Below are positions 1-7,610 of a DNA stretch of 64,000 bases, piece by piece; position 1 is the stretch's first letter; each line of letters starts with the position of its first letter. The DNA comes from Marinifaba aquimaris (lineage in GTDB: Bacteria; Pseudomonadota; Gammaproteobacteria; Enterobacterales; Alteromonadaceae): positions 62,001-126,000 of the forward strand of contig NZ_JABULX010000001.1 of NCBI RefSeq assembly GCF_013328345.1, read 5' to 3'. The position numbers and the translations under genes are program-made. The notes beneath the pieces were generated by a model. The model saw only the letters and a program-made list of their open reading frames with translations, made no database searches and had not been told where the DNA came from.

Positions 1-1041
1 TACGCTTTTTTTACTGCGGTTAATTGCTACATGGGCATAACACGTAATGCGAGATGCATGAATACTTCAGCATTATATTTTGATGTATCCATTGCAGATG
101 TATTGTTACCTCTATATCAAGGTGCGTCTGTATGGTTAGGCCCCAATATTCCATTACCGCTGAGGTATTTGGATATTCTATCGACTAATCGCATTACTCA
201 CTTTTGCGGTGTCGGTTCAACACTGACCATGTTAAGCGCAATAGAAGGTTTCAATGAAAATAACTTCGCTGACCTTTCATGCATCATGACGGGCGCAGAA
301 GTGTTAAACCCAAACACCATTGCAAAGTGGTTAGATGCGGCTCCCAATACCATAGTATTAAATGGTTATGGCCCAACAGAAACCACCTGTGTTTGTACCG
401 TTTTTGAAATATCAAAAGAAAATATTAAGCACTATTCAGATTTCCCTATAGGTACTCCGCTTCCTGACATTAACGTCATGTTAGATAAAAAAGACGGTAA
501 CGATTTTGGAGAGCTATGTATAGCAGGCCCTCAAGTGATGAACAATTATTTGAAAAGGGATACCTTAAACCATACTCGGTTATTTATTCATAATGATAAG
601 CGCTATTACCGAACTGGAGATAGAGTGCAATATGACCAAGATGGCAACTTAATATTCCTTGGCCGTATTGATGAGCAAGTAAAAGTTAATGGCTATCGCA
701 TTCATTTAGGCGAAGTGGCAGCACCTTTTCTAAAAACAAAAGGCGTTCAAGACGTCGTTGTCTTAAAAGTTGATCACGCCCAACACGGTGAGTGTCTCGC
801 GGTTATTGTTAAAGTGAAAGATTTAACAATGGATCTCAGTTCTTTAAAAACAGAAGCTAGTAAACAGCTGCCATCGTACATGCGTCCTCTATTGATTGCG
901 CAAATAAATAAAATGCCTTTAAGCGCGAGCGGCAAGGTTAATGCTAAGTTAGTGCGTTCGTTAGCACTTGAACATTATCAACAAGAAAGCAGTTACGAAA
1001 GCATCATAGCCACTGATAATGAGGAGTTAGCAGTTGTTTGA
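1..1041 (+). CDS. Stand-alone NRPS-type adenylation domain (5' end outside window)
   Basis: The gene is open from base 1, so its N-terminal core motifs lie outside the window; 346 residues are visible. The fold is that of an amino-acid-activating AMP ligase: core motif A3-A5 region with GYGPTETT (about residue 123 of the visible part), YRTGD, GRIDEQVKVNGYRIHLGE and a C-terminal SASGK with the catalytic Lys. The protein stops soon after this Lys with no carrier, condensation or thioesterase domain, so it should load a separate carrier protein. Aligning by eye to GrsA gives specificity residues D-V-A-C-M-G-G-C-V-K; the Asp suggests an alpha-amino acid, but I do not recognise the rest. It overlaps the next gene by 8 bases, and together with two dehydrogenase genes recalls the loading and oxidation of aminoacyl-carrier proteins (as in pyrrole pathways). 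That role is inferred. Confidence 0.85.
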   Translation, partial: YAFFTAVNCYMGITRNARCMNTSALYFDVSIADVLLPLYQGASVWLGPNIPLPLRYLDILSTNRITHFCGVGSTLTMLSAIEGFNENNFADLSCIMTGAEVLNPNTIAKWLDAAPNTIVLNGYGPTETTCVCTVFEISKENIKHYSDFPIGTPLPDINVMLDKKDGNDFGELCIAGPQVMNNYLKRDTLNHTRLFIHNDKRYYRTGDRVQYDQDGNLIFLGRIDEQVKVNGYRIHLGEVAAPFLKTKGVQDVVVLKVDHAQHGECLAVIVKVKDLTMDLSSLKTEASKQLPSYMRPLLIAQINKMPLSASGKVNAKLVRSLALEHYQQESSYESIIATDNEELAVV

Positions 1042-2194
1042 TAATAGAAGTGACTTAATCAAGGAGCATTTGGCAGTTCAAGAGATGCTAGCGACTAAAG
1101 AGCAAATAACCAAGCTTCTTTCTAGCTTTATTGAACCTGCTGACAACAGCATCGCCTTAAGTTGTACAGAGGTTATTTCTCAATATCACCAGCAGCTTGC
1201 CACAGCAAAAGAAGCAGTGCGAGAACACCCACAAAAACAGCTCATTTTACAATCTATAATGGATGAGAGTTTAGGGGCACTGCCTTCACTTCTAGCCAGT
1301 GAATTAATCGCTTATCAATTAAATATCGTCGCTAAGCTTTTAGATACAGGCGATACCGTTGAAAAAAGCGCGACGAGCACACTGCAAGCGATTGCTTCAG
1401 GCAAAACACTTTTTAGCCGGATAGCTTATGAGCTAGAGAATGAAATAACGCCAAGCAAAACGAATATCATTGCAACCTGTAAAGGAGACACGTGGCAGCT
1501 AAATGGTGACTTACCGCCAGTATTACTGTCTCCTGAAGTCAATATGCACCTAGTATTTGCCAAAGTTGAGCAAACGCAAAACCTCGCCGCTTTTGTGATA
1601 TCAAGAAATTCGTCAGGTATAAGTGAAAGTTCGCAGACCCAACTTTCAATCAGTGATCGTTTTACGGTTGCAAACCTGACTCTCGACAAAGTGGAGGTAG
1701 GCGAACTTCACCGGTTAAAACACCTTAATCCAGAAATAATAAGAGAAGCATTCTTAAATCATCGGGTTTTATCTTGCCTGAGATTAAATAATAGAACGCG
1801 AATCAATTTAGATAATATCACTGCTTTTTTGCGCTCGAGAAAATCAAATAATAAGCCACTTCTTGATAATGATGTTTTAAAGCAAAAACTCGCGACTTTT
1901 GAAGCGGAATGGTTAACAAACAAAGCGCTCACTAATAAAGCGTTAACCAAGGTATTAGTTGATGACAGCTGTAAAGAATTGACTCATGCAGCTAAATTTT
2001 TAACCAGTCAATTAATGCAACAAGTATCAAAAGAAGCAATGCATTTAGGCGGCGTCAAACACTACCAAAAAGGCAGTCGTTTATCTGGTCATTATCAGGA
2101 ATCGTTTTGGGGTACGCTTTTCTTAGAATCAGAAGAGTATTTACTCAATGATATCCATACTGAAACAAACAACTATTCAGGGAATGTGCAATGA
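1034..2194 (+). CDS. Divergent acyl-CoA-dehydrogenase-like protein
   Basis: A 386-residue protein with only weak resemblance to acyl-CoA dehydrogenases. It is mostly helical, with a beta-like middle section (about 150-230), and a C-terminal stretch containing AMHLGGVKHY (about 336-345), similar to the GG region of the family. The usual [TS]ExxxGSD flavin/substrate signature is not seen, so it may be an inactive partner subunit of the next gene product. The start is TTG at 1034, chosen because GAGGAG at 1021-1026 lies at proper distance; it overlaps the adenylation gene by 8 bases and its stop overlaps the next ATG (ATGA), so the three genes are probably translationally coupled. Residues about 295-307 contain a short repeat, ALTNKALTNKALTK. 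Family assignment is tentative. Confidence 0.55.
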   Translation: MFDNRSDLIKEHLAVQEMLATKEQITKLLSSFIEPADNSIALSCTEVISQYHQQLATAKEAVREHPQKQLILQSIMDESLGALPSLLASELIAYQLNIVAKLLDTGDTVEKSATSTLQAIASGKTLFSRIAYELENEITPSKTNIIATCKGDTWQLNGDLPPVLLSPEVNMHLVFAKVEQTQNLAAFVISRNSSGISESSQTQLSISDRFTVANLTLDKVEVGELHRLKHLNPEIIREAFLNHRVLSCLRLNNRTRINLDNITAFLRSRKSNNKPLLDNDVLKQKLATFEAEWLTNKALTNKALTKVLVDDSCKELTHAAKFLTSQLMQQVSKEAMHLGGVKHYQKGSRLSGHYQESFWGTLFLESEEYLLNDIHTETNNYSGNVQ

Positions 2195-3270
2195 ACCTTA
2201 ACGACAACATATTTAAAAAACATGTGCAAGCGTGGTTCGAAAGCGAAATTAAACCTAATATTCAGGCCTGGTCTGAACAAGATGTCCTGCCGATAAGAGC
2301 GCTGATTAAGTCCTTATCTGATTCAGAGCTGTTAGTATCAGGTTGGACAGAACCCTATGGCCAAAACAACATAAGAAAACAACTCTATTTGCACTATACC
2401 CTTGCCCAACAACCTATTGGTGGCATAGGGTTATGTTTAACATCTCACATTGATATTGGGGCAAGGTGTTTACTCGAAAAAGGGAGTCAAAGTCTCATTT
2501 TTAAGTGGCTGCCAAAAGCATTAAACGGTGAAGCGATATTCTCTCTTGCGATGACAGAACCCGATGCGGGTAGTGACTTACAGGGCATAGGCTTTTCAGC
2601 AGAGCAAAGTGACGATGGTTGGGTGCTAAATGGAACGAAAAGAGGCATCACTAACCTGCCCTTTGCTGATGTCGCCATTGTCTTGGCAAGAACGCATCCA
2701 AGCCGAAGCCCTTTCAGTTATTCCTTGTTTCTTGTCCCTTTAAATACTCAAGGGATCACTCGAGAGGATGCATTACCGACCATTGGCTATGAAGGTTGTT
2801 TGGGAGGCTTTAACGCGCAACAGGCGGTGATCCCAAATGAAAATTTAATTGGTCAGTCTGGTGCTGGGTTAATCATGTTAATGCAACATTTAGAAACGGA
2901 GCGCTTATTTGTCAGTGCAAGAATGCTCGGTTTAGCGGAGCATTTATTCAGTCGATTACTCTCCTTACCTAACGGTAAAAACAATCAAGCAGTAAAGCTA
3001 AAGATCGAATTAATCGCTTATCAAGAGTATTTTGAAGCTTGTGTTCAAAACCAAGAGCAAAAGCAATTATCAACCAAAGATTCTGCTGCCCTCAAATATA
3101 TGGGCAGTAAACTTCTTAGTGCCTTAACACATGCCTATTCAGAACGGAGTGGCCTATCTGGCTATCTCAATGGCAATATGGCTGAGCGATATAGTACCGA
3201 AGCGATGGGTTTGTCTCTTGCAGGAGGAAGTAAGGAAATAATGCTATCACTGATAGGTGACGCTTTATAA
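2191..3270 (+). CDS. Acyl-CoA dehydrogenase family flavoprotein
   Basis: A 359-residue acyl-CoA dehydrogenase family member, slightly shorter than the usual 380. The signature AMTEPDAGSDL (about 115-125) for FAD and substrate binding is intact, followed by the beta domain (about 125-230) and the C-terminal four-helix bundle with ETERLFVSARMLG and a final LAGGSKEIM. The enzyme should oxidise an acyl thioester alpha,beta bond with FAD. Placed directly behind an adenylation domain, with a 4-base ATGA overlap with the preceding gene, it may act on an aminoacyl-S-carrier protein rather than on CoA esters, as in prolyl-carrier dehydrogenases; that is inference. A terminator follows. Confidence 0.85.
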   Translation: MNLNDNIFKKHVQAWFESEIKPNIQAWSEQDVLPIRALIKSLSDSELLVSGWTEPYGQNNIRKQLYLHYTLAQQPIGGIGLCLTSHIDIGARCLLEKGSQSLIFKWLPKALNGEAIFSLAMTEPDAGSDLQGIGFSAEQSDDGWVLNGTKRGITNLPFADVAIVLARTHPSRSPFSYSLFLVPLNTQGITREDALPTIGYEGCLGGFNAQQAVIPNENLIGQSGAGLIMLMQHLETERLFVSARMLGLAEHLFSRLLSLPNGKNNQAVKLKIELIAYQEYFEACVQNQEQKQLSTKDSAALKYMGSKLLSALTHAYSERSGLSGYLNGNMAERYSTEAMGLSLAGGSKEIMLSLIGDAL

Positions 3271-3273
3271 GGA

Positions 3274-3340
3274 GATGAACTTGTTATTTTCAGTACAAGT
3301 TCATCAATAAACCTGATTTTAATATAGAATCAGGTTTTCT
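3274..3340 (+). terminator. Two hairpins, transcription end of the adenylation/dehydrogenase operon
   Basis: First hairpin: GATGAACTTGT (3274-3284) pairs with ACAAGTTCATC (3295-3305). Second: AACCTGATT (3310-3318) pairs with AATCAGGTT (3328-3336) and is followed by a short T-rich run. Located just after the dehydrogenase stop and facing the convergent rid gene, so it may serve both strands. Confidence 0.7.
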
Positions 3341-3364
3341 TAATTTACTTTAGATTCAATAGTA

Positions 3365-3763
3365 TTAATCAACAAATGCAATGGCTTCTATTTCAACCTT
3401 GCCTTTGGGGTCGAATAACTCTTGAACTGCGATAATCGTCATCGACGGGAATGTTTCACCGAAGCGCGAACACCAAGCTACCGCAAGTTCTGTTTTTTTA
3501 GAGCGGTATAAAGGGAAATCTGTGATATAAATGTTCATCTTAGCAATATTTTTAGATGTGCCTCCGGCCGCTTCAAGCACAGTTAAAACATTATCTAAAC
3601 AAGCTGAAAACTGAACAACAAAATCTTCACTTTCCAATACCCCATCAATATTTCCTGATAACTGCCCTGAAATAAACATCATTCTTTTACCTTCAGGAAT
3701 GATGACACCATGAGTATACCCACTCGGGTTATGGCGCGTTGGTGGATTTAACATTTCAAACAT
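3365..3763 (-). CDS. Rid (YjgF/YER057c/UK114) family protein
   Basis: A 132-residue single-domain Rid family protein; MMFISGQLSG (about 28-37), a central helix and the C-terminal VEIEAIAFVD are typical. RidA enzymes hydrolyse reactive imines and enamines to carbonyls plus ammonia. The Arg that binds substrate carboxylate in RidA lies a few residues before the final strand; here the corresponding segment reads VQELFDPKGKVEIEA with no Arg, so this belongs to a divergent subgroup and the activity is uncertain. AGGAAG lies 8 bases before the ATG. It is divergent from the SDR gene, sharing a 224-base promoter region with the lux-box-like site. Its presence beside amino-acid loading and oxidation genes suggests it handles an imine/enamine intermediate (inference). 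Confidence 0.85.
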   Translation of the reverse strand: MFEMLNPPTRHNPSGYTHGVIIPEGKRMMFISGQLSGNIDGVLESEDFVVQFSACLDNVLTVLEAAGGTSKNIAKMNIYITDFPLYRSKKTELAVAWCSRFGETFPSMTIIAVQELFDPKGKVEIEAIAFVD

Positions 3764-3838
3764 TACAAAAACTTCCTAGTTTTAATTTATTAGCGTTACT
3801 TTAGCTTTGGATTATTTCGGATATTTTTACAGCTAGCT

Positions 3839-3858
3839 AGCTGCAACAACTTACAGGT
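3839..3858. promoter_or_regulatory. Candidate lux box (LuxR-AHL operator)
   Basis: AGCTGCAACAACTTACAGGT fits the CT-N12-AG rule of LuxR-type operators and its right half TACAGGT matches the Vibrio fischeri lux box half-site. It lies 76 bases upstream of the rid start and 130 upstream of the SDR start, between divergent genes, in a window that encodes both a LuxR and a LuxI protein. Its left half overlaps a perfect 14-base palindrome CAGCTAGCTAGCTG (3830-3843). Binding is inferred. Confidence 0.5.
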
Positions 3859-3987
3859 GATGTGCGATTTTTTTTCCATATACTCGATAAGCTAACAATA
3901 CTTCTAATAGCGATTAAGACAGCTAAAAGCTGGTTTTATCGTCATTAAATATCGGCAAAATAAATACAATTACAGAAGGGATCAGCT

Positions 3988-4722
3988 TTGAATTTTCCAC
4001 ACTTAACCAACGCCAACATTTTAGTAACAGGTAGTTCAAGAGGTTTAGGATTAGCGTTTGTAAAAACGTTATCTAAAAGCGATGTTGAACATATATATGC
4101 TGGGTGCAGAACTCAAAGTGGATGTGACACAATAAAGGAGCTCAATCTGCCCAATGTCACACCAGTACTATTAGATGTCACAAAGCAAAGCGATATCAAC
4201 AATTTATCTAGTACCATCAGCCAATTAGATTTAGTGATTAATAACGCGGGCATAGCCTCTGCTTGTGGTTTTTCATCGGAAAATGCACTGGATATTTCAA
4301 AAGCAGAAATGGACGTCCACTACTTTGGCAGTATTTCCCTTATTCAAGCATTGTTGCCATTGTTAAAGTTATCAACAAAAGCGGGCATTATTAACATATC
4401 TTCAATAGCGGGCCTGAGTAATTTCAAAGCAATGGGCACCTATTCAGCCTCAAAAGGAGCGCTACACTTTTTAACTCAAGGATTAAGAGCAGAACTCTCA
4501 GCAGATGATATTTTTGTACAAGGCGTTTACCCAGGGCCTTTTGATACAAGACTGGCTGCAAATTATGAAGGGCCAAAGCCAAGCCCAATCAATATAGCTG
4601 AATCTGTACTTAACTCATATTGTGAACGTCAATACGAGGTATTTCCGGATGAATTCTCAACTAACATGCATCAAATTTTCAAAAATGCCCCTAAAGAATT
4701 AGAAGAAATTTTTTCACAATAA
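3988..4722 (+). CDS. Short-chain dehydrogenase/reductase
   Basis: A 244-residue classical SDR. Visible are the dinucleotide loop TGSSRGLG (about 15-22), DV after the third strand, NNAG (about 86-89), the catalytic Ser in INISSIAG (about 138) and the YSASK Tyr/Lys pair (about 151-155), followed by a PG motif. It should oxidise a hydroxyl or reduce a carbonyl using NAD(P)H. The start is TTG at 3988: AGAAGGG ends about 8 bases upstream and there is no nearby ATG. It is transcribed alone, after the lux-box-like site and divergent from rid, so quorum control is likely but not shown. Substrate unknown. Confidence 0.85.
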   Translation: MNFPHLTNANILVTGSSRGLGLAFVKTLSKSDVEHIYAGCRTQSGCDTIKELNLPNVTPVLLDVTKQSDINNLSSTISQLDLVINNAGIASACGFSSENALDISKAEMDVHYFGSISLIQALLPLLKLSTKAGIINISSIAGLSNFKAMGTYSASKGALHFLTQGLRAELSADDIFVQGVYPGPFDTRLAANYEGPKPSPINIAESVLNSYCERQYEVFPDEFSTNMHQIFKNAPKELEEIFSQ

Positions 4723-5046
4723 ACATAACTCTACTCGTTATTTGAATAATCATTAACGAATATCTGCTTACTTATTCTTGGACTGGCTAAGTTCTGAGGC
4801 TAAGTTCGGGTAAGTAAGCGCTGTGATGAACATAGACCTCTCAGTAAAAAGCCCACATCGCTTTTTTTGTTTCCCCCCAATTGCCACTTATCAAACTTAA
4901 GTGACATAAAAACAACAGTTACATGAAATTAAAATTAAATATATCAACAAGTTATTTATTACTAGAAACTTAAGTTATTAACAAGTACCATCTAGCGCCA
5001 GAGTAAGGATACTTGATTTTAGTTTTTAAAGAATATAGGGACATTC
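4723..5046. other. Structured intergenic region before the luxR-type gene
   Basis: A 324-base gap. GCTTACTTA (4766-4774) and TAAGTAAGC (4811-4819) form a perfect 9-bp inverted repeat; its loop carries the direct repeat GGCTAAGTTC at 4785-4794 and 4798-4807. Next, AAGCGCTGTG (4815-4824) can pair, with one mismatch, with CACATCGCTT (about 4854-4863) before a run of seven T, a possible long-loop terminator of the SDR gene. The remaining ~170 bases are AT-rich and should carry the luxR promoter; GAATATAGGGA lies just before its ATG. Confidence 0.45.
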
Positions 5047-5787
5047 ATGCATTTGAACGAATGTGAAAAACTCACAACCCAGCTTAATTCAGCTGTTAGT
5101 ATCAATGACATAGAGTCACTTTGTGAACAATTCTGCCAGTTATTTTCATTCGAATACTATGTTTTCGCAATCTGTAAAGTAACCTCTCTTGTTTCGCCTA
5201 ATATCACTTCATTATCAAACTACCCTTCAGATTGGCTAGAAACATACTGGGAACAGGATTGCCAAAAACACGATCCTGTCGTCAAATACAGTTTTGAAAA
5301 TACCGCGCCTATCCGCTGGGATAAATTAGTTGAGAGAAAAGAATACATCTCCCCTGAGGGGTTAACAATAATGCAAAATGCATCTGAGATGGGGTTAGTG
5401 AATGGTTTATCTATTCCGTATAAAGCCCATACAGGTGAAATCAGCGTTTTCAGCCTCTCAACAAACAACAGCGAAGATATAGATAACCGCATGCTATCTG
5501 CTATCTTCCCCGCTCAATCGTTCGGCTCTCATCTGTTTAATAACATCACACGAATAAAGAACGCAGAGCAAAGCGAAAAATCGAAGAAATTGACACCCAG
5601 AGAAATAGAGTGCCTATTCTGGGCTTGTGAAGGGAAAACGACGTGGGAGATTTCTAAAATCATCAAGGTTTCAGAAAGAACAGCCATTTTCCATTTAACC
5701 GGAGCAACTCAAAAACTTGGTGCAACAAACAGGCAGCACGCTGTTGCCAAAGCTATTTTGGGTGGATTAATTCAACCTAGATTGTAG
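5047..5787 (+). CDS. LuxR-family autoinducer-binding transcription regulator
   Basis: A 246-residue two-domain regulator. The N-terminal autoinducer domain (about 10-165) keeps the family's ligand-pocket residues: the W and Y of DWLETYWEQD, DP in KHDPV, the W of PIRWDK, and the G of GLVNGLSIPY. The C-terminal LuxR helix-turn-helix (about 183-242) starts LTPREIECLFWACEGKT and includes EISKIIKVSERTAIFHL. It should bind an acyl-homoserine lactone and DNA. The cognate synthase gene is probably the luxI-type gene 1.8 kb downstream. The last 21 bases overlap, tail to tail, the RibD-like gene on the other strand. Assignment to the family is firm; the ligand is unknown. Confidence 0.92.
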   Translation: MHLNECEKLTTQLNSAVSINDIESLCEQFCQLFSFEYYVFAICKVTSLVSPNITSLSNYPSDWLETYWEQDCQKHDPVVKYSFENTAPIRWDKLVERKEYISPEGLTIMQNASEMGLVNGLSIPYKAHTGEISVFSLSTNNSEDIDNRMLSAIFPAQSFGSHLFNNITRIKNAEQSEKSKKLTPREIECLFWACEGKTTWEISKIIKVSERTAIFHLTGATQKLGATNRQHAVAKAILGGLIQPRL

Positions 5788-6768
5788 TAAAGTGTGATTT
5801 TTTACTTCAGTGTATTTAGCTCTATTGAGGTAAACAACACGACTGCACTCGCCCACGAGTGTACTTGATACCGTCGCCCAGTCACTAATATCAAGTACGC
5901 TCTGATTATCATGGTAACGGCTATCGTGAAGGTTCACACCTTTTTGGGTCGAAAAATGATAGATGATTTCATCTATCTTACCCAGCTCTACATAACTGGC
6001 CAATGAGTGCAGATCACAGAGTAATACAACATTGTATCGTCCCTCTTTTAATAAATAAGTCAGAATCGAATGAATATCAGAAGCGCTATTTAAGCCGTAG
6101 GTTGGAATTGTCTCTCCTACCTTGTTGTCCTTAGGTAAACAAGCTAACAAAGATGATTCTGATACCGTGTAAATGATTGCTCTAGAATGGCTGACTTGTT
6201 CTGCAATATGGGCAGTAAAGCCAAATTCATTAGTTAAACTATCGAGGGGTAATTTTTGACCGCTGAGATTACCGGCGCATATTGCACTGACCCAAGGACG
6301 GTTATAGTGTTGTGCGGTATTAACGCCTGACGCAAGATCGCCCGCGATTAAATTATAAGGAAGATAAAAAACACAACCTGACCAGTCGTTTGCCCAGCGT
6401 CTAAATACCGTGCTGGTATCATCACTGACTTGAGTGGAATGACTGATAAAAATACGCTTGCAAGCACTACTACCAATACTGTTAATAAGCTCGTTAACGT
6501 CTAATAATCCCTCAACTGGCTCTATGGTCAAATATATGGATTCAATTTGTTCGCTGTATTTTGCAACTTGTTGAGAAATTTTGTTTTGCTCAACCCCTGC
6601 CATCGTACCCGAGCAATCTAAAACATCGGACATACTACTTATTAAGCTCCAGCCATAACCAGACCGCTCTGAATAACTGAGTGCCGCACTTAATGACTGA
6701 TTCATTTGGTTTATTACATTGGTTGGAGGGCTTGTTTCACGCTCAGAGGAAAATGAATAATTTATCAT
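5767..6768 (-). CDS. Degenerate RibD-like (deaminase/reductase fold) protein
   Basis: No standard family motif is intact, but the order of elements matches RibD over its length. Residues 22-33 resemble the first helix, SIYLTIEP (77-84) resembles the YVTLEP strand before the zinc site, INSIGSSACKRIFIS the following helix-strand, RPWVSAICAGNLSG (157-170) the LKLAxSLDG start of the reductase, HSRAIIYTVSESSLLACLP (194-212) the AILTGxxTVLADDP region, and VVLLCDLHSLASYVELGKIDEIIY (248-270) the VExGxxLAGALLxxGLVDEL end. The HAE and PCxxxxxxxxC zinc ligands are missing (VEGLLD follows the EP), and the reductase ExG is replaced by CDL. I therefore infer a non-catalytic or repurposed RibD paralogue; its task in the cluster is unknown. 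It lies 152 bases downstream of the membrane-protein gene on the same strand. Confidence 0.55.
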   Translation of the reverse strand: MINYSFSSERETSPPTNVINQMNQSLSAALSYSERSGYGWSLISSMSDVLDCSGTMAGVEQNKISQQVAKYSEQIESIYLTIEPVEGLLDVNELINSIGSSACKRIFISHSTQVSDDTSTVFRRWANDWSGCVFYLPYNLIAGDLASGVNTAQHYNRPWVSAICAGNLSGQKLPLDSLTNEFGFTAHIAEQVSHSRAIIYTVSESSLLACLPKDNKVGETIPTYGLNSASDIHSILTYLLKEGRYNVVLLCDLHSLASYVELGKIDEIIYHFSTQKGVNLHDSRYHDNQSVLDISDWATVSSTLVGECSRVVYLNRAKYTEVKNHTLLQSRLN

Positions 6769-6920
6769 CTACCACTCTTTTAGATTTATTATCATAGTTA
6801 TTTCCCATTAAATTTAATCCATTCATATATAAACAAATTACCGCTTAGTTAGCCACAAAACGGCATAAATGTAAGTGCAAACAAGTGTAAACCAATGCGA
6901 ACTTGATATAGAAAAGTGTC

Positions 6921-7502
6921 TTAAGTCCTAACGAACGTAGATTTTCGATAAGCCATGATCAAAACAACTGCTAAACAGGCAATAGCGGTAACAACAGGGA
7001 AAAAAACAGTCGTTAATGAATAGTTTTCAAGTGCCATAACAGAAACTGTGTTTCTTACTGCAACAATCAAAAAGAAGTTCAAGTTTTCTTCAAATGGGTT
7101 AGCGTAAGCTTTTTTCAGCGTTGGCCCAAACCCAACCACATTCATTATTGTTAATATAATAACGGTCCAAAGTGGATCGGAGCTAAAGTACCAGAACATT
7201 GACGCCACAATGGCGATAAATAAAAAATACCAGTCTGATTTAAAAATCGTAATGTCTGACTTCTTGATGAAGGCCAATATTGCGATACACATCACTAAGC
7301 AAGCAGAAACACCAATTACCCAAGCCCCCGCTCCTCCTTCATCAGATAGTTGAGCGAGAAAAACAATAAACGTTGTTCCCCCCCATATTGCCCATGAAAA
7401 CACATGAGGTTTAGTTTTTTTCTGAAAAATGGAGTAGATGTAAGGTATATAAGCAATAAACGTAAGTGCAATACCAACAATAGCCAATAAATCCTTAGGC
7501 AT
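6921..7502 (-). CDS. Polytopic membrane protein, PQ-loop-like
   Basis: A 193-residue protein with about six or seven hydrophobic segments, for example residues 5-25, 37-50, 62-80, 90-105, 112-130 and 165-185. Two related stretches, IAYIPYIYSIFQKK (about 17-30) and VGFGPTLKKAYANP (about 126-139), each with a Pro in a helix followed by basic residues, resemble PQ-loop/SWEET-type repeats. A small transporter or receptor role in the cluster, such as product or precursor movement, is possible but unproven. The gene is divergent from the luxI-type gene with 108 bases between the two starts, so both could share control. Confidence 0.6.
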   Translation of the reverse strand: MPKDLLAIVGIALTFIAYIPYIYSIFQKKTKPHVFSWAIWGGTTFIVFLAQLSDEGGAGAWVIGVSACLVMCIAILAFIKKSDITIFKSDWYFLFIAIVASMFWYFSSDPLWTVIILTIMNVVGFGPTLKKAYANPFEENLNFFLIVAVRNTVSVMALENYSLTTVFFPVVTAIACLAVVLIMAYRKSTFVRT

Positions 7503-7543
7503 TATGTCCCTTTAATATTTCCATATATTGATGAGATAGCCTC

Positions 7544-7563
7544 GCTGCAACAGCAAGTTGCCA
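7544..7563. promoter_or_regulatory. Possible regulatory dyad between membrane-protein and luxI-type genes
   Basis: CGCTGCAACAGCAAGTTGCC contains the inverted repeat GCAAC-AGCAA-GTTGC (7547-7561) and shares the 9-mer GCTGCAACA with the lux-box-like site at 3839-3858. It lies 48-67 bases upstream of the luxI-type start codon. It does not satisfy the CT-N12-AG rule, so it is a weaker candidate. Confidence 0.3.
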
Positions 7564-7610
7564 CTCAAAATAAAAGTTCACGTATAGATAGTAAAGACAA
7601 AAGCATCATT

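Noticed and set aside
1912-1957. Short repeat coding ALTNKALTNKALTK as a functional motif.
   Set aside because: Only two to three imperfect 15-base units inside a helical region; likely slippage without further meaning.
4991-5006. A CT-N12-AG match (CTAGCGCCAGAGTAAG) upstream of the luxR-type gene, as a lux box.
   Set aside because: The two-base rule occurs by chance often and neither half-site resembles ACCTG/CAGGT.
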